A stretch of 64,000 nucleotides of DNA from Photobacterium sanguinicancri (GTDB lineage: Bacteria; Pseudomonadota; Gammaproteobacteria; Enterobacterales; Vibrionaceae), in the NCBI RefSeq assembly GCF_024346675.1, contig NZ_AP024851.1, forward strand, positions 1,674,001 through 1,738,000, read 5' to 3'. The notes below the pieces were generated by a model, which was not told the DNA's origin, searched no databases, and saw only the letters and a program-made list of their open reading frames with translations. Of this stretch, positions 24,313 through 33,550 are shown piece after piece; the first letter of the stretch is position 1, and each line of letters starts with the position of its first letter. The position numbers and the translations under genes are program-made.

Positions 24313-25626
24313 GTGTTTTTAGTTGAATTTTTAATTGTACTTGGCTGTATTTTGATCGGTGCTCGCATCGGGGGGATCGGTCTTGGTGTCATGGGTGGTG
24401 TCGGTCTGGCAATACTGAGCTTTGTGTTTGGTATGCAGCCAACAAGTCCACCGATTGACGTGATGTTAATGATCATGGCGGTAGTGGCAGCGGCGGCATC
24501 TATGCAAGCAGCAGGCGGTTTAGATTACTTAATCAAAATCGCTTCAAACATTTTACGTAAAAACCCTCGCCAAATTACTTTCATTGCACCATTAGTGACT
24601 TATGTTTTCACCATGATGGCAGGTACAGGTCATGTGGCTTACTCGGTATTACCGGTAATTGCTGAAGTAAGCCGTCGTAGTGGTATTCGCCCAGAGCGTC
24701 CACTTGGCATGGCGGTTATCGCATCACAATTTGCGATTGTAGCTAGCCCAATTGCGGCAGCAGTTGTTGCTTTGGTGGCTTTCCTTGAACCACAAGGTAT
24801 TACACTTGCTAATGTATTGATGGTAACTATCCCTGCGACTTTCCTTGGGTTAGCAGCAGCGTGTGTGATTGTTAATAAGCTAGGTAAAGAGCTTAAAGAC
24901 GATCCTGAATATCAACGTCGTCTTCAAGATCCTGCATTCCGTGCTGAAATGGAACAGGAAGTAAAAGTTGAAGAGCTTGAAATCAAACCAGAAGCAACGC
25001 GCGCGGTATCACTGTTCTTATTTGGTTCTTTGGCTGTGGTCATCATGGGTGCCTTTCCTTCATTACGCCCAAGCTTTGATGGTCATGTCATGGGTATGGC
25101 GCATACGATTGAAATCGTGATGCTATCAATTGCTGCGCTGATTATTTTAATCTGTAAGCCTGATGGCTACGCAATTACCCAAGGATCTGTGTTCCATGCG
25201 GGTATGCGTGCGATCGTTGCTATTTTTGGTATCGCATGGTTAGGTGACACCTTAATTGGTGGTCACGGCGACATGGTAAAAGAAGCCGTATCAGGCTTGG
25301 TAGAAGTAGCACCATGGACATTTGCGTTTGCGTTGTTTGGCTTATCTGTGATGGTAAACAGCCAAGGCGCAACCACGGCGGTATTGGTACCTGTTGCGAT
25401 TGCATTAGGCCTACCACCAGCAGTAATTATCGCGACGTTTGTTGCGGTTAACGGTTACTTCTTTATTCCAAACTATGGTCCAATTATCGCATCAATCGAC
25501 TTTGACCGTACAGGTACTACTAAGATTGGTAAGTATATTTTCAACCACAGCTTTATGCTGCCAGGTTTGCTGAGTATGGTATTCAGTATTATCTTTGGTT
25601 TCATTTTCGCTGGTATCGTGTTGTAA
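24313..25626 (+). CDS. dcuB: Anaerobic C4-dicarboxylate transporter, DcuA/DcuB family
   Basis: 437 residues with about ten to twelve membrane segments. Sequence blocks match DcuA/DcuB carriers, which exchange fumarate, malate or aspartate for succinate during fumarate respiration: [95 protein letters not shown]. The GTGHV and RPSFDG features favour DcuB, while PVIAEV resembles DcuA, so the subtype is not certain. A longer open frame starts at 24229, but GTG at 24313 with AGGGAG six bases ahead gives the family N terminus. An FNR-like site lies upstream and a strong terminator follows. Confidence 0.85.
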   Translation: MFLVEFLIVLGCILIGARIGGIGLGVMGGVGLAILSFVFGMQPTSPPIDVMLMIMAVVAAAASMQAAGGLDYLIKIASNILRKNPRQITFIAPLVTYVFTMMAGTGHVAYSVLPVIAEVSRRSGIRPERPLGMAVIASQFAIVASPIAAAVVALVAFLEPQGITLANVLMVTIPATFLGLAAACVIVNKLGKELKDDPEYQRRLQDPAFRAEMEQEVKVEELEIKPEATRAVSLFLFGSLAVVIMGAFPSLRPSFDGHVMGMAHTIEIVMLSIAALIILICKPDGYAITQGSVFHAGMRAIVAIFGIAWLGDTLIGGHGDMVKEAVSGLVEVAPWTFAFALFGLSVMVNSQGATTAVLVPVAIALGLPPAVIIATFVAVNGYFFIPNYGPIIASIDFDRTGTTKIGKYIFNHSFMLPGLLSMVFSIIFGFIFAGIVL

Positions 25627-25662
25627 GCCCTTCACCAATACACTGGCAATATATACAAATCA

Positions 25663-25688
25663 GCCCCGCCTTTGCGGGGCTTTTTGTT
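25663..25688 (+). terminator. Rho-independent terminator of dcuB
   Basis: GCCCCGC, short loop, GCGGGGC followed by TTTTTGTT, 37 bp after the stop codon. Confidence 0.9.
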
Positions 25689-25730
25689 ATATCTAAAAAT
25701 TCAAAATTTTGCTAGTGAGATGATTTATAA

Positions 25731-26087
25731 ATGGTAAGGTTGATGTGTTTATTGCTTTGCTTAACTTCTTTTACAGTTAGTTCTAATGTCGTTGTTGTTA
25801 ATCAAGGATTGCTAAAGAAAACCTTTAATTGTAATGACAAAAATAAGAGTGTTTGTTTTATTGGAGCTGAATTATATTCAGAATATGATATTTACATATT
25901 CAATTTTTCAATGAAAGTGAAAGTGAAAGGCTCAGACGTAATAAATATGAATATAGAAGAGCATATTAGGAAAACATTAGAGCCTATGCTTGGTATTTTA
26001 AATGTTAATGCTGCAATATTTTATAATATTGAACCAATAATGAAAGATTTAGTTTATGACTCCAACGTTCAAAAGCTTATATTGTGA
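25731..26087 (+). CDS. Hypothetical small exported protein
   Basis: 118 residues beginning with a probable signal peptide (MVRLMCLLLCLTSFTVSS). The mature part has two Cys (FNCNDKNKSVCF) that could pair, and several strand-like stretches. No family is recognised. The gene is AT-rich compared with dcuB before it, has only a weak ribosome site, and stands alone. It may be a recently acquired or fast-evolving gene. Confidence 0.5.
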   Translation: MVRLMCLLLCLTSFTVSSNVVVVNQGLLKKTFNCNDKNKSVCFIGAELYSEYDIYIFNFSMKVKVKGSDVINMNIEEHIRKTLEPMLGILNVNAAIFYNIEPIMKDLVYDSNVQKLIL

Positions 26088-26429
26088 CTATGATGTGAAT
26101 TTAAAGTAGTTTCACATCCTATACGTATGCACTCTCTTATGGCGGCGGGTAAGATCGCGAACGTTTAATGAATTCAAATCGATTTGACCCGTAGATCTGT
26201 TTATGATCTTACACTCCCTTTTGTGGAGTCATACAGTTATCAGCAACGTTTTCACCCTGCGTTTTTCTACCATCGAAGACACCCGTTAATTAGTCAAGAT
26301 TAGTTATCTATTATTTGATGTGCTGTTCCTCACTATTATGCTATTCGTAGTCATTGGGGGATCGAGAACAAACTATACTGGGTCTTAGTGGGCATATTTT
26401 AAGTGATTAGTAATTTTACGTGAGCAATC
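26088..26429. other. Intergenic stretch without a recognised gene
   Basis: About 340 bases. The middle part (26140-26300) is less AT-rich than its surroundings and may be the relic of an insertion sequence or gene, but no frame or terminal repeat could be identified. Confidence 0.35.
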
Positions 26430-26708
26430 ATGAATTTATTTAGAGATTTTTTATTTTTTATGTACCATGCTTTTTTCATGTCTTTCAGAATTCTCGTTAT
26501 TCTGATTTTTGCGGTTGTGGTTTTTTTTATGCTGGACTTTTTTACACTAGAGGAAATTAAACCATTTGAATACTATGTTAATTTGTATGTTATTTTATCT
26601 GGATTATCAATATTCGGAACTTTTTCATGGGTGTTATATATGTTTTTTAAGCATTTTTTCAGAATGAAAAGATTGAAAAAGTATCATAGAGATGATATGA
26701 GTGACTAA
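26430..26708 (+). CDS. Hypothetical small membrane protein
   Basis: 92 residues with two strong membrane helices (FRILVILIFAVVVFFMLDFF and LYVILSGLSIFGTFSWVLYMFF) and a short basic C terminus (FRMKRLKKYHRDD), so both ends should be cytoplasmic. No family is recognised. A hairpin resembling a terminator follows at 26722-26754, which supports it as a transcribed unit. It is AT-rich, like the neighbouring orphan at 25731. Confidence 0.5.
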   Translation: MNLFRDFLFFMYHAFFMSFRILVILIFAVVVFFMLDFFTLEEIKPFEYYVNLYVILSGLSIFGTFSWVLYMFFKHFFRMKRLKKYHRDDMSD

Positions 26709-26721
26709 TTTTTTGCTTGCT

Positions 26722-26754
26722 AATATAGTTAACCTTTTTATGGTTAACTATATT
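26722..26754 (+). terminator. Hairpin, probable terminator
   Basis: AATATAGTTAACC, loop TTTTTAT, GGTTAACTATATT: a perfect 13-bp stem followed by GTGGTTTTGTTTTT. Confidence 0.6.
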
Positions 26755-26760
26755 GTGGTT

Positions 26761-26794
26761 TTGTTTTTATTTGTTTTTATTTGTTTTTATTTGT
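26761..26794 (+). repeat. Short tandem repeat (TTGTTTTTAT)
   Basis: Just over three perfect copies of the 10-bp unit TTGTTTTTAT. Such a tract may slip in length. It is intergenic and 250 bp from the nearest coding region, so an effect on expression is not obvious. Confidence 0.7.
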
Positions 26795-26962
26795 TGATTA
26801 TTTTATGAAAAAACAATTCTATTGTGTGGTTTTCTGGCTTATTTCTCTTTAGACATTGTGATCTTGTAGATTGTGTTAGGGGTAGCTTTACAAGGCATAC
26901 TTTTTCAATTGAAATCTTCCTGATAGTAGTTTACCAACTTGCGCTCTTTACACTGTAAATAA

Positions 26963-26999
26963 AAAACGCTCAGTGGCTGCCAGCCTTTCTGAGCGTTTT
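26963..26999 (-). terminator. Terminator of the D-lactate dehydrogenase gene
   Basis: AAAACGCTCAG and CTGAGCGTTTT form a perfect stem around a 15-nt loop. On the minus strand it ends in TTTTTT, 41 bp after the stop codon. Confidence 0.85.
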
Positions 27000-27040
27000 G
27001 GTTTGTTGCGGATGCTTGCTTACGTAGTCAGAGTTAAATT

Positions 27041-29890
27041 TTAATCTGTTTGGCTAACTGCTGGCGCTTGGCTCACCTTATCCACTAAATACAATATCGA
27101 GCGGTATTCAATGCCACTGTGCTCCGATAAGCCTATCTCACAGGTACGGCTGTTTGAATAGCCTTCATTGCAGTTACTTGGCACTTGGGCTTTCAACGGT
27201 GCAAGGGCAGAGGCATTGAGTTCTGGCGTGGTAAAGCCTTTATCACCGGCAAAGCCACAACACAGAATATCTTCTGGGATAATTACTTGTTTAGCACAAG
27301 CTTCTGTCACCTTTTGCATCACACCGGCTAAGCCACTACGGCGTGAAGTACAGGTGATATGCAGCATGACGGGTTCATCTTGGGGTGTGATGTCGAGCTT
27401 CGGCAGCACAAAATCCGCCACAAACTTAAATGGTTCTAGAATGGTAATGCCTTGGCGCATGGTTTCTTTACTCAGGCTGGCGCACGGGCTGGTGTCCATT
27501 AACACCGGAAATTTACCTTGTTCAGATATCTGCCATAAACTGTTTTCTAGCTCTTGCGCTTTATTGGCAGCTGTGTCGACAAAGCCTTTGCTCTTATACG
27601 GCATACCACAGCACAGGTTATCGAGTTTATTGGGTAATATGACCTCGTAACCTGCTTTTTCTAGCAATGAAATGGTCACTTCTGCTAGTGGGCGTGAATC
27701 CGCTGCATTTTTTTCGGTGCCCATGTTACGTGAGGCACAGCTAGGGAAATAGACCACCTTCTCTTTGCCAATCGCAAAGATGGTCGGTGCTTTCATTTTC
27801 CCTGCTGAACGTGGCATGTGCTCTGTCCATAATGGCAGCTTTTCCCCACTTAATTTATAGGCAGTTTTGCTAATCGCTTTCATGCCCTTGGTGCCAATCA
27901 CAGAGTGGACACCATTAACCACACCCAAGCTCACCTTGGTTGTTTTGGTAATGGCAGAGAAATGCTCGGCAGTCCAACGCGCAATGGAATTCGCCATTGG
28001 CGAGTGCTGCTGGCGCAGTTTGCGCATCAGGTCACCCGTGTTGATGCCAACAGGACAACGATCGGCACAAAGCCCTGTCGCCGCACACGTATCGACACCT
28101 TGGTATTGAAAGGTTTTTTCCATGTCGGCTAATCGAGCGGGGTCTTCTTCGGTGCGTCGTAAACGGCTAATTTCACGGAACACGGTATTACGCTGGCGTG
28201 GCGTCAAAGACAGGTTGCGCGACGGACAAACGGGTTCACAAAAACCACATTCAATGCATTTGTCGATCAAGGTATCTGCCGCGGGCATGGCTTTGAGGTC
28301 TTTGACGTGGGCTTGGTGATCATCATTAATAATCACCCCTGGGTTTAAAATACCCGTCACATCGAAAATCTGCTTAATACGTTGCATCAGTGCAAAGCCT
28401 GCTTGGCCCCACTCTAATTCAACATAGGGTGCCATGTTACGGCCAGTACCGTGCTCGGCTTTTAGTGAACCTTGGTAATCCACGGCAACCAATTGGGCAA
28501 CGGCATCCATAAAATCGCTATAGCGCTGAATTTCTTCTTGGCTATCGAATGCCTGCGTAAATACAAAGTGTAAGTTACCCGCTAAGGCATGGCCAAAAAT
28601 GATCGCTTCGTGGTAGTGATAACGGGTGAATAGCTCTTGGAGTTCACGCACCGCGGGTGCAAGTTGTTCAATCGGAAAGGCAACATCTTCGATGATCACC
28701 GTGGTGCCTGTTTCACGCACCGCACCGACAGCGGGGAACAAGCCTTTACGAATAGCCCAAAGCTGCGCACATACCGTGGTATCGGTACTGAATGCCACTT
28801 GGTGCATTGGAGCAAATTGGTTAATCAGCGCGGTAATTGCAGCATCCTGCTGGGCTAAATCAGCGCTATCTTTGGCGTGGATTTCAACCAAGAGTGCGGC
28901 AGCTTCGGTATTGCCTTCTTGCCCGAGCTGGGCGATGAAATCAGGCATCCCCGGTTCATTGGCAACCGATGCTAATGCGCGGCTATCCATCAGTTCAACA
29001 GCCGCTGCGGTGGTTTTGCCAAGTTCGCTGACTGCACGACAGGTGGTTTCAATATCCTTGAAAACATACAGGCCAGACGCTTTGTGAGCGTGGTCAATTA
29101 CAGTGTTGTAGGTGATGTCAGCAATGAAGCCGAGCGTGCCTTCCGAACCGATAAAAAGGTGCTGAAGAATATCAATCGGATCGCTGTAATCGGTTAGCGA
29201 GTTAAGGCTATAGCCTGTGGTGTTCTTTAGGCGATATTTATGGCGAATTTTATCGGCCAGTTCTTCATCTTCTTGGCAAACCGTGGCCAGCTCAGCCAAA
29301 TCGTTGAGTAATTCAGCATGAGAGTGTTGGAATGCATGGCGGCTATTTTCGTTTAGCGTGTCTAGAACCGTACCGTCGGCTAACACTACTGTCATGCCCG
29401 CTAAGGTTTTATAACTGTTTTGGGCCGTACCACAACACATACCTGATGCGTTGTTTGCTGCAATACCGCCGATTTTGCAGGTATTGATAGAGGCGGGATC
29501 GGGCCCGATTTTTCGGCCATGTGGTGCGAGAAGTTTATTGGCTTCAGCACCAATAATGCCAGGCTGCAAAGTAATTTGGTGCGCATCTTCACTGATTTTA
29601 TAATTACGCCAGTTATTGGTCAGCGTAATTAAGACTGAATCAGATAATGCTTGGCCAGATAGACTGGTACCCGCTGCGCGAAAGGTGACAGGAATAGTGA
29701 GTGCATAGCAGGCTTTGAGCGCTGTAACGACTTCATCGAGTGAGTCTAGCTGCAAAATGATTTTTGGCACTAAGCGATAAAAACTGGCATCGGTACCGTA
29801 TGCCAAAGTCAGGGTAGGATCAGTAATTATCCGCTGTGCGTCAACGGTATCTTTTAATTGTTCTATGAGTGTTGTGTAGGGATGTTGCAT
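27041..29890 (-). CDS. dld: FAD- and Fe-S-binding D-lactate dehydrogenase (Dld-II type)
   Basis: 949 residues. The N-terminal half is a VAO-type FAD domain (PVTFRAAGTSLSGQAL, KIGPDPASINTCKIGGIAANNASGMCCG, IFGHALAGNLHFVF). Two 4Fe-4S motifs follow: C545-x2-C548-x2-C551-x3-C555-P and C602-x5-C608-x3-C612-P. The C-terminal part has two CCG domains (CCGMPYKSKGF and CCGFAGDKGF). This architecture is that of the respiratory D-lactate dehydrogenase of Shewanella-type lactate loci, oxidising D-lactate to pyruvate with quinone as acceptor. The neighbouring lactate permease and divergent LysR gene support this over related glycolate or 2-hydroxyglutarate dehydrogenases. Confidence 0.85.
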   Translation of the reverse strand: MQHPYTTLIEQLKDTVDAQRIITDPTLTLAYGTDASFYRLVPKIILQLDSLDEVVTALKACYALTIPVTFRAAGTSLSGQALSDSVLITLTNNWRNYKISEDAHQITLQPGIIGAEANKLLAPHGRKIGPDPASINTCKIGGIAANNASGMCCGTAQNSYKTLAGMTVVLADGTVLDTLNENSRHAFQHSHAELLNDLAELATVCQEDEELADKIRHKYRLKNTTGYSLNSLTDYSDPIDILQHLFIGSEGTLGFIADITYNTVIDHAHKASGLYVFKDIETTCRAVSELGKTTAAAVELMDSRALASVANEPGMPDFIAQLGQEGNTEAAALLVEIHAKDSADLAQQDAAITALINQFAPMHQVAFSTDTTVCAQLWAIRKGLFPAVGAVRETGTTVIIEDVAFPIEQLAPAVRELQELFTRYHYHEAIIFGHALAGNLHFVFTQAFDSQEEIQRYSDFMDAVAQLVAVDYQGSLKAEHGTGRNMAPYVELEWGQAGFALMQRIKQIFDVTGILNPGVIINDDHQAHVKDLKAMPAADTLIDKCIECGFCEPVCPSRNLSLTPRQRNTVFREISRLRRTEEDPARLADMEKTFQYQGVDTCAATGLCADRCPVGINTGDLMRKLRQQHSPMANSIARWTAEHFSAITKTTKVSLGVVNGVHSVIGTKGMKAISKTAYKLSGEKLPLWTEHMPRSAGKMKAPTIFAIGKEKVVYFPSCASRNMGTEKNAADSRPLAEVTISLLEKAGYEVILPNKLDNLCCGMPYKSKGFVDTAANKAQELENSLWQISEQGKFPVLMDTSPCASLSKETMRQGITILEPFKFVADFVLPKLDITPQDEPVMLHITCTSRRSGLAGVMQKVTEACAKQVIIPEDILCCGFAGDKGFTTPELNASALAPLKAQVPSNCNEGYSNSRTCEIGLSEHSGIEYRSILYLVDKVSQAPAVSQTD

Positions 29891-30091
29891 GCTCTATTGC
29901 TCCATGGCCTTAACTGCCTCAACGTACTGACAGGAAATGCTGGTGGGATTAAGTATAAATAGCTCTGCTTGGCCTTTTTAGGCTTCTTGTTTAGCAAAAG
30001 ATCGACTTACTATCATATTTAACATTTTAATAGCATTCCTTTGGTTGATATACTGCCAGCAATACATAAGTTTGTTGCAAAAAGTGTACTA

Positions 30092-30997
30092 ATGATGCGA
30101 AGCACAGATGATTTCCTGATTTTTTTCCATTTAATTGAGCAAGGCTCGTTTAGCAAAGCGGCTGATCTTGTTGGACTTACCAAGTCTGTCGTCAGTAAAA
30201 GGATCACTCGATTAGAGCAAGACCTTGGTGTGCAACTGATTTATCGAACTACCCGCAAGCTGACATTAACCGAAGCGGGAGAGGTTTTTTTCAGCCATGC
30301 GAGAGAGGTGTATCACTCGGTACAGAATGCCGAGCAAGCCATGAGTGGTTTAGGTGAAAGCTTAACTGGGACGATTCGGATTAGCGTGCCGACCATTTCA
30401 GGGGAGTTGTTATTGCCAAAGGCCATTGCAGAGTTTAGTGCCAAATATCCAGAGATTCATATCGATATGGATTTGGACAATCGCTTTGTTGATATTGTGG
30501 CAGAAGGATTTGATTTAGCGATCCGTACGGGAGCATTGCCTGATTCGAGTTTTATTGCACGGCGGTTAGTGGACGCCCACTGGGTGATTTGTGGCGCACC
30601 TGATTATTTTGCTCGCTGCGGTGTACCGAAAATACCGTCTGAGTTAACGCAACATAATTGTCTCGCGTATAGCTACCAAGAAACAGGTGCGCAAGAGTGG
30701 TTGTTTAAAGGCGATAACAAGCCTTGTACCGTTAGGGTGAATGGCAACTTTACCACCAATAATGCGTCTGCTTTACGTCGCGCAGCCTTGTTTGGCCAAG
30801 GTTTAGTGTATGTCCCTAAAGTGCTGGTGGCGGAAGATTTAAAAGCAGGCACTTTGATCGAAGTACTGCAGGAACAAGTGGCTAAGTGCTTGGGGATTTA
30901 TGCGGTTTACCCATACACGCGCCACCAGCCTATCAAGGTGAAATTGTTTATTGAGCACTTGTATCAGTGTTATCAAAAGCACGTCGAGAAGTTTTAG
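30092..30997 (+). CDS. LysR family regulator of the lactate locus (inferred)
   Basis: About 301 residues. Residues ~1-60 are the LysR winged helix (DDFLIFFHLIEQGSFSKAADLVGLTKSVVSKRITRLEQDLGVQLIYRTTRKLTLTEAG), and the rest is the periplasmic-binding-like effector domain. The open frame extends to 30041, but the usual LysR spacing to the helix-turn-helix favours one of the two adjacent ATGs at 30092/30095. It is divergent from the D-lactate dehydrogenase gene and convergent with the permease, so control of both by lactate is a reasonable inference. The C-terminal AVYPYTRHQPIKVKLFIEHL is typical of the CrgA/AaeR-like branch. Confidence 0.8.
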   Translation: MMRSTDDFLIFFHLIEQGSFSKAADLVGLTKSVVSKRITRLEQDLGVQLIYRTTRKLTLTEAGEVFFSHAREVYHSVQNAEQAMSGLGESLTGTIRISVPTISGELLLPKAIAEFSAKYPEIHIDMDLDNRFVDIVAEGFDLAIRTGALPDSSFIARRLVDAHWVICGAPDYFARCGVPKIPSELTQHNCLAYSYQETGAQEWLFKGDNKPCTVRVNGNFTTNNASALRRAALFGQGLVYVPKVLVAEDLKAGTLIEVLQEQVAKCLGIYAVYPYTRHQPIKVKLFIEHLYQCYQKHVEKF

Positions 30998-31025
30998 TTC
31001 GACGAACTCTGGTAAGAAAATAGAC

Positions 31026-31075
31026 AAAAAGCGAAATGGATAATCTGATATTGAATCAGGCCATTTCGCTTTTTA
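31026..31075. terminator. Bidirectional terminator between LysR and permease genes
   Basis: AAAAAGCGAAATGG and CCATTTCGCTTTTT pair perfectly around a 21-nt loop, with A and T tracts on opposite sides. Confidence 0.85.
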
Positions 31076-31128
31076 TTAGGCTGACTTAATTGTATGGCGC
31101 CTTATCGCTAAGGCGCTAACCCTGTCAG

Positions 31129-32817
31129 TTAAACCACTGTACTCATAATGGCTGCCACAATACCGTAAGCAATCATCGGAATGACGGTACGTTTAATGAT
31201 GTAGCCTTCTTTGTTAGCGATGCCCAAGATGGTTGAAACGGCAATAATATTGTTGATACACACCATATTACCCATTGCTCCCCCGACAGATTGCAGCGCC
31301 AAAATAGTTGTTTGAGGCAGCCCAACATTCATTGCAATTGTCTGCTGAATCGCCCCAAAGGTGAGGTTAGATACAGTCGCAGATCCTGAGAAAAATGCCC
31401 CCAAGGCGCCAAGGTATGCTGCAACATATTGCCAGCTTGTTCCCATTAAATCAGAGAAGGCTTGGCCCGTTGTCATGATTGGCGAGTTTTCGCCTCCCGT
31501 CATCATCAGTTTCACCATGATAAGCGCACCAACCAAGGCGATAAATGGCATCTTGATACGGCTCGCGGTTTCAGAAAACATCTGCTTAACGATGCTGCCT
31601 TGCAGTTTGAATAACGGAATCGAAATGAGTACCACCAGCAAGAAAGGGATCAGCGCAGGGACATAAAGCGTTTTATACGCCCAAGTGACATCCGTACCAA
31701 GAATATGGCTGAGCTTAATAATTAATGCCTTGCTGAGGCTGAAATCGCCCAATGGGCCGAATGAAACCGTAAATAACTCTGTGCCATCGGTGAGCAGTGA
31801 CTTGATGCCAAATTGCTTAATACGTGTCACGATTAAAATCACAATCAATAAAATGGTTGGTGTCATCGCTTTAAATATTTGTACCGATGACACACTTTCT
31901 ACTGGCTGATCTTTCTTAGACGATCCTGATTTCACCGAGTTTTGCGTAGATGAAGCCATGTTCATCGCTACATTTTCACCCAAGGTTGCAGCTTCACCTG
32001 CCATGGCTGTTTTCGTTACCGTTTGTTGCTCGGTAGCTAATCCTAAACCAAAGCGTGCCACAAGAACCGATGCGATAAGACCGATTGCCCCACCCACTAA
32101 GGCTGGGAATTCATAGTTCCACTGTGCCAGTAAGAAATAAGGCACGGTACATGACAAGGTACTGATCAGCACGAACAGGTAGTTCTTACGAATTTCACTC
32201 CAACTCACAATAAAGCGCAGTGCCATCGGTGGAATGATGAAAGCGGCGACAAAGTGAATGAGGGCGGTAATTTTTCCTGTTTCAAGCAAGGTCGCATCGT
32301 CTAACCCAAGGTTAGAGAAGCCAAACCAGGTTGGTGTACCTACGGCACCAAATGAGACGGGTACTGAGTTCATCACTAGCGCGAGCATCGCAACTTTTAA
32401 TGGATTGAAGCCCAAGCCAACAAGAATGGGGGCGGCAATCGCAGCTGGGGTACCGAAACCCGACGCGCCTTCAATCATAAAAGCGAACGCCCAGCCAATA
32501 ATCATCAACTGTGCGACTTGGTTTTTACTTATTCCTTCTAACCAGCGACGGATAATGTCTTCAGATCCAGAAAGATAAATCATTCTGTTTAATAAAATTG
32601 CGCCAGCAACAATAGAAATAGGGGTGATTGCAGAGAGGATACCAGCAATGATGTTGGCGCTAATTAAGGTGAAATCAGTATTGAAATAAAACAATTGCAG
32701 CAAACCGACCATTAAAGCGGTGATCGGCAAGGCGATGTGCGAAGGTAAGCCGTTCTTCTTTGTCATCATCCAAATCAGGATAACAATGGGCATAACGGAT
32801 AAAAATAGGGACGTCAT
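31129..32817 (-). CDS. lldP: L-lactate permease family transporter
   Basis: About 562 residues and 12 or more membrane helices. It matches the LctP/LldP lactate:proton symporter family (PF02652): GFGTPAAIAAPILVGLGFNPLKVAMLALVMNSVPVSFGAVGTPTWFGF, SGSATVSNLTFGAIQQTIA and LQSVGGAMGNMVCINNIIA are the characteristic blocks. An insertion of ~50 polar residues in the middle cytoplasmic loop (around TEQQTVTKTAMAGEAATLG to KKDQPVESVSS) is unusual. Three Met codons compete as starts (32847, 32832, 32817); the last has GGAGTGG eight bases ahead. It imports lactate for the dehydrogenase in the same locus. Confidence 0.85.
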   Translation of the reverse strand: MTSLFLSVMPIVILIWMMTKKNGLPSHIALPITALMVGLLQLFYFNTDFTLISANIIAGILSAITPISIVAGAILLNRMIYLSGSEDIIRRWLEGISKNQVAQLMIIGWAFAFMIEGASGFGTPAAIAAPILVGLGFNPLKVAMLALVMNSVPVSFGAVGTPTWFGFSNLGLDDATLLETGKITALIHFVAAFIIPPMALRFIVSWSEIRKNYLFVLISTLSCTVPYFLLAQWNYEFPALVGGAIGLIASVLVARFGLGLATEQQTVTKTAMAGEAATLGENVAMNMASSTQNSVKSGSSKKDQPVESVSSVQIFKAMTPTILLIVILIVTRIKQFGIKSLLTDGTELFTVSFGPLGDFSLSKALIIKLSHILGTDVTWAYKTLYVPALIPFLLVVLISIPLFKLQGSIVKQMFSETASRIKMPFIALVGALIMVKLMMTGGENSPIMTTGQAFSDLMGTSWQYVAAYLGALGAFFSGSATVSNLTFGAIQQTIAMNVGLPQTTILALQSVGGAMGNMVCINNIIAVSTILGIANKEGYIIKRTVIPMIAYGIVAAIMSTVV

Positions 32818-33122
32818 GTTTTTCCACTCCATGTGTTCGGCCTGCAAACTACCTAGCCGATTAGGTAATAGTCGATGAGGTAAATGCTTTGGTGTTGCGG
32901 CCTTATTTATAATTTTGTTGTTTGGGTTACAGGCTGTATGTCGAAAAGTAATTTTCTGTTAGCTGTTTTTTGTGGGGAAGACATTCTACGGCCGAAAAAA
33001 CATATGGCTATGCCTCTTTTTTTCCGAGCAATAGCCACATTCACGGTAAGGTATAATGTTAATGAATGTTTTAAAATATGATCAGGCTTATGAAGCCATA
33101 TAAAACAAGGGTGTAACAAGTG

Positions 33123-33191
33123 ATTAATGGATATTACTGTGTCGTGATTATGCGACGGCTGGAAACAGTGATTTTCGATATATCCATTAAT
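33123..33191 (+). ncRNA. Candidate structured RNA or cruciform element
   Basis: Outer arms ATTAATGGATAT (33123-33134) and ATATCCATTAAT (33180-33191) pair perfectly. Nested inside are ACTGT/ACAGT (33136-33140 with 33065+100=33165-33169) and GTCG/CGAC (33141-33144 with 33153-33156) around an 8-nt loop. The nested pairing is asymmetric, with a bulge GGCTGGAA. No promoter or terminator could be assigned, so RNA status is only a possibility. Confidence 0.3.
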
Positions 33192-33496
33192 AAAGTAAGT
33201 GAATTTGACACTGTGGGCGTAGTTAATTGGTCATTGACTGTTAGTACAACGCTAATGGATTGATTTTTTGATGTAATTTAACCACGGTTTCCAAGGGGTA
33301 ATGATTTTTAGTGGCTTATTTGTAATTTAATTACTCGCCGGATTGAGCTTGTCTAGGCGAGTTGCTGGGATAATAGATAGCGATGATAAATATAAATCAG
33401 CGCCCTTTGATCACAAATAATTAACAATCATTAAGGTGCGCGTTGACTTTATATCAGGGACTGACTATCTATTGAACAACAGATTAAACGTAAGTA

Positions 33497-33512
33497 TTAA
33501 ACGAGCGTTTAA
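33497..33512 (+). promoter_or_regulatory. PsrA/TetR-type palindromic operator candidate
   Basis: TTAAACGAGCGTTTAA is a 7-2-7 dyad that contains AAAC-N4-GTTT, close to the G/C-AAAC-N4-GTTT-G/C sites of the fatty-acid-responsive repressor PsrA. It lies 39 bp before the acyl-CoA ligase gene. A further TTAAACG half-site occurs at 33484. Confidence 0.45.
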
Positions 33513-33550
33513 CTGCTTAGGATCATAATCAAGGATGAAGGTGTAACGCT

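Larger units (their letters stand above)
32848..33550. other. 700-bp intergenic region with a structured element and an operator-like palindrome
   Basis: No convincing gene: two short open frames at 32884-33119 overlap on opposite strands and have no support. It contains the fold-back at 33123-33191 and the palindrome at 33497-33512, described separately. Confidence 0.5.

Noticed and set aside
26761..26794. CRISPR-like repeated units
   Set aside because: The 10-bp units are tandem without spacers; no CRISPR array or cas gene is in the window.
27168..29087. Several plus-strand frames of 65-160 codons opposite the D-lactate dehydrogenase
   Set aside because: They are antisense shadows of a well-supported gene with Fe-S and FAD motifs.
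32884..33119. Two overlapping opposite-strand frames of 65-70 codons
   Set aside because: They are mutual shadows without ribosome sites, in a region better explained as intergenic.
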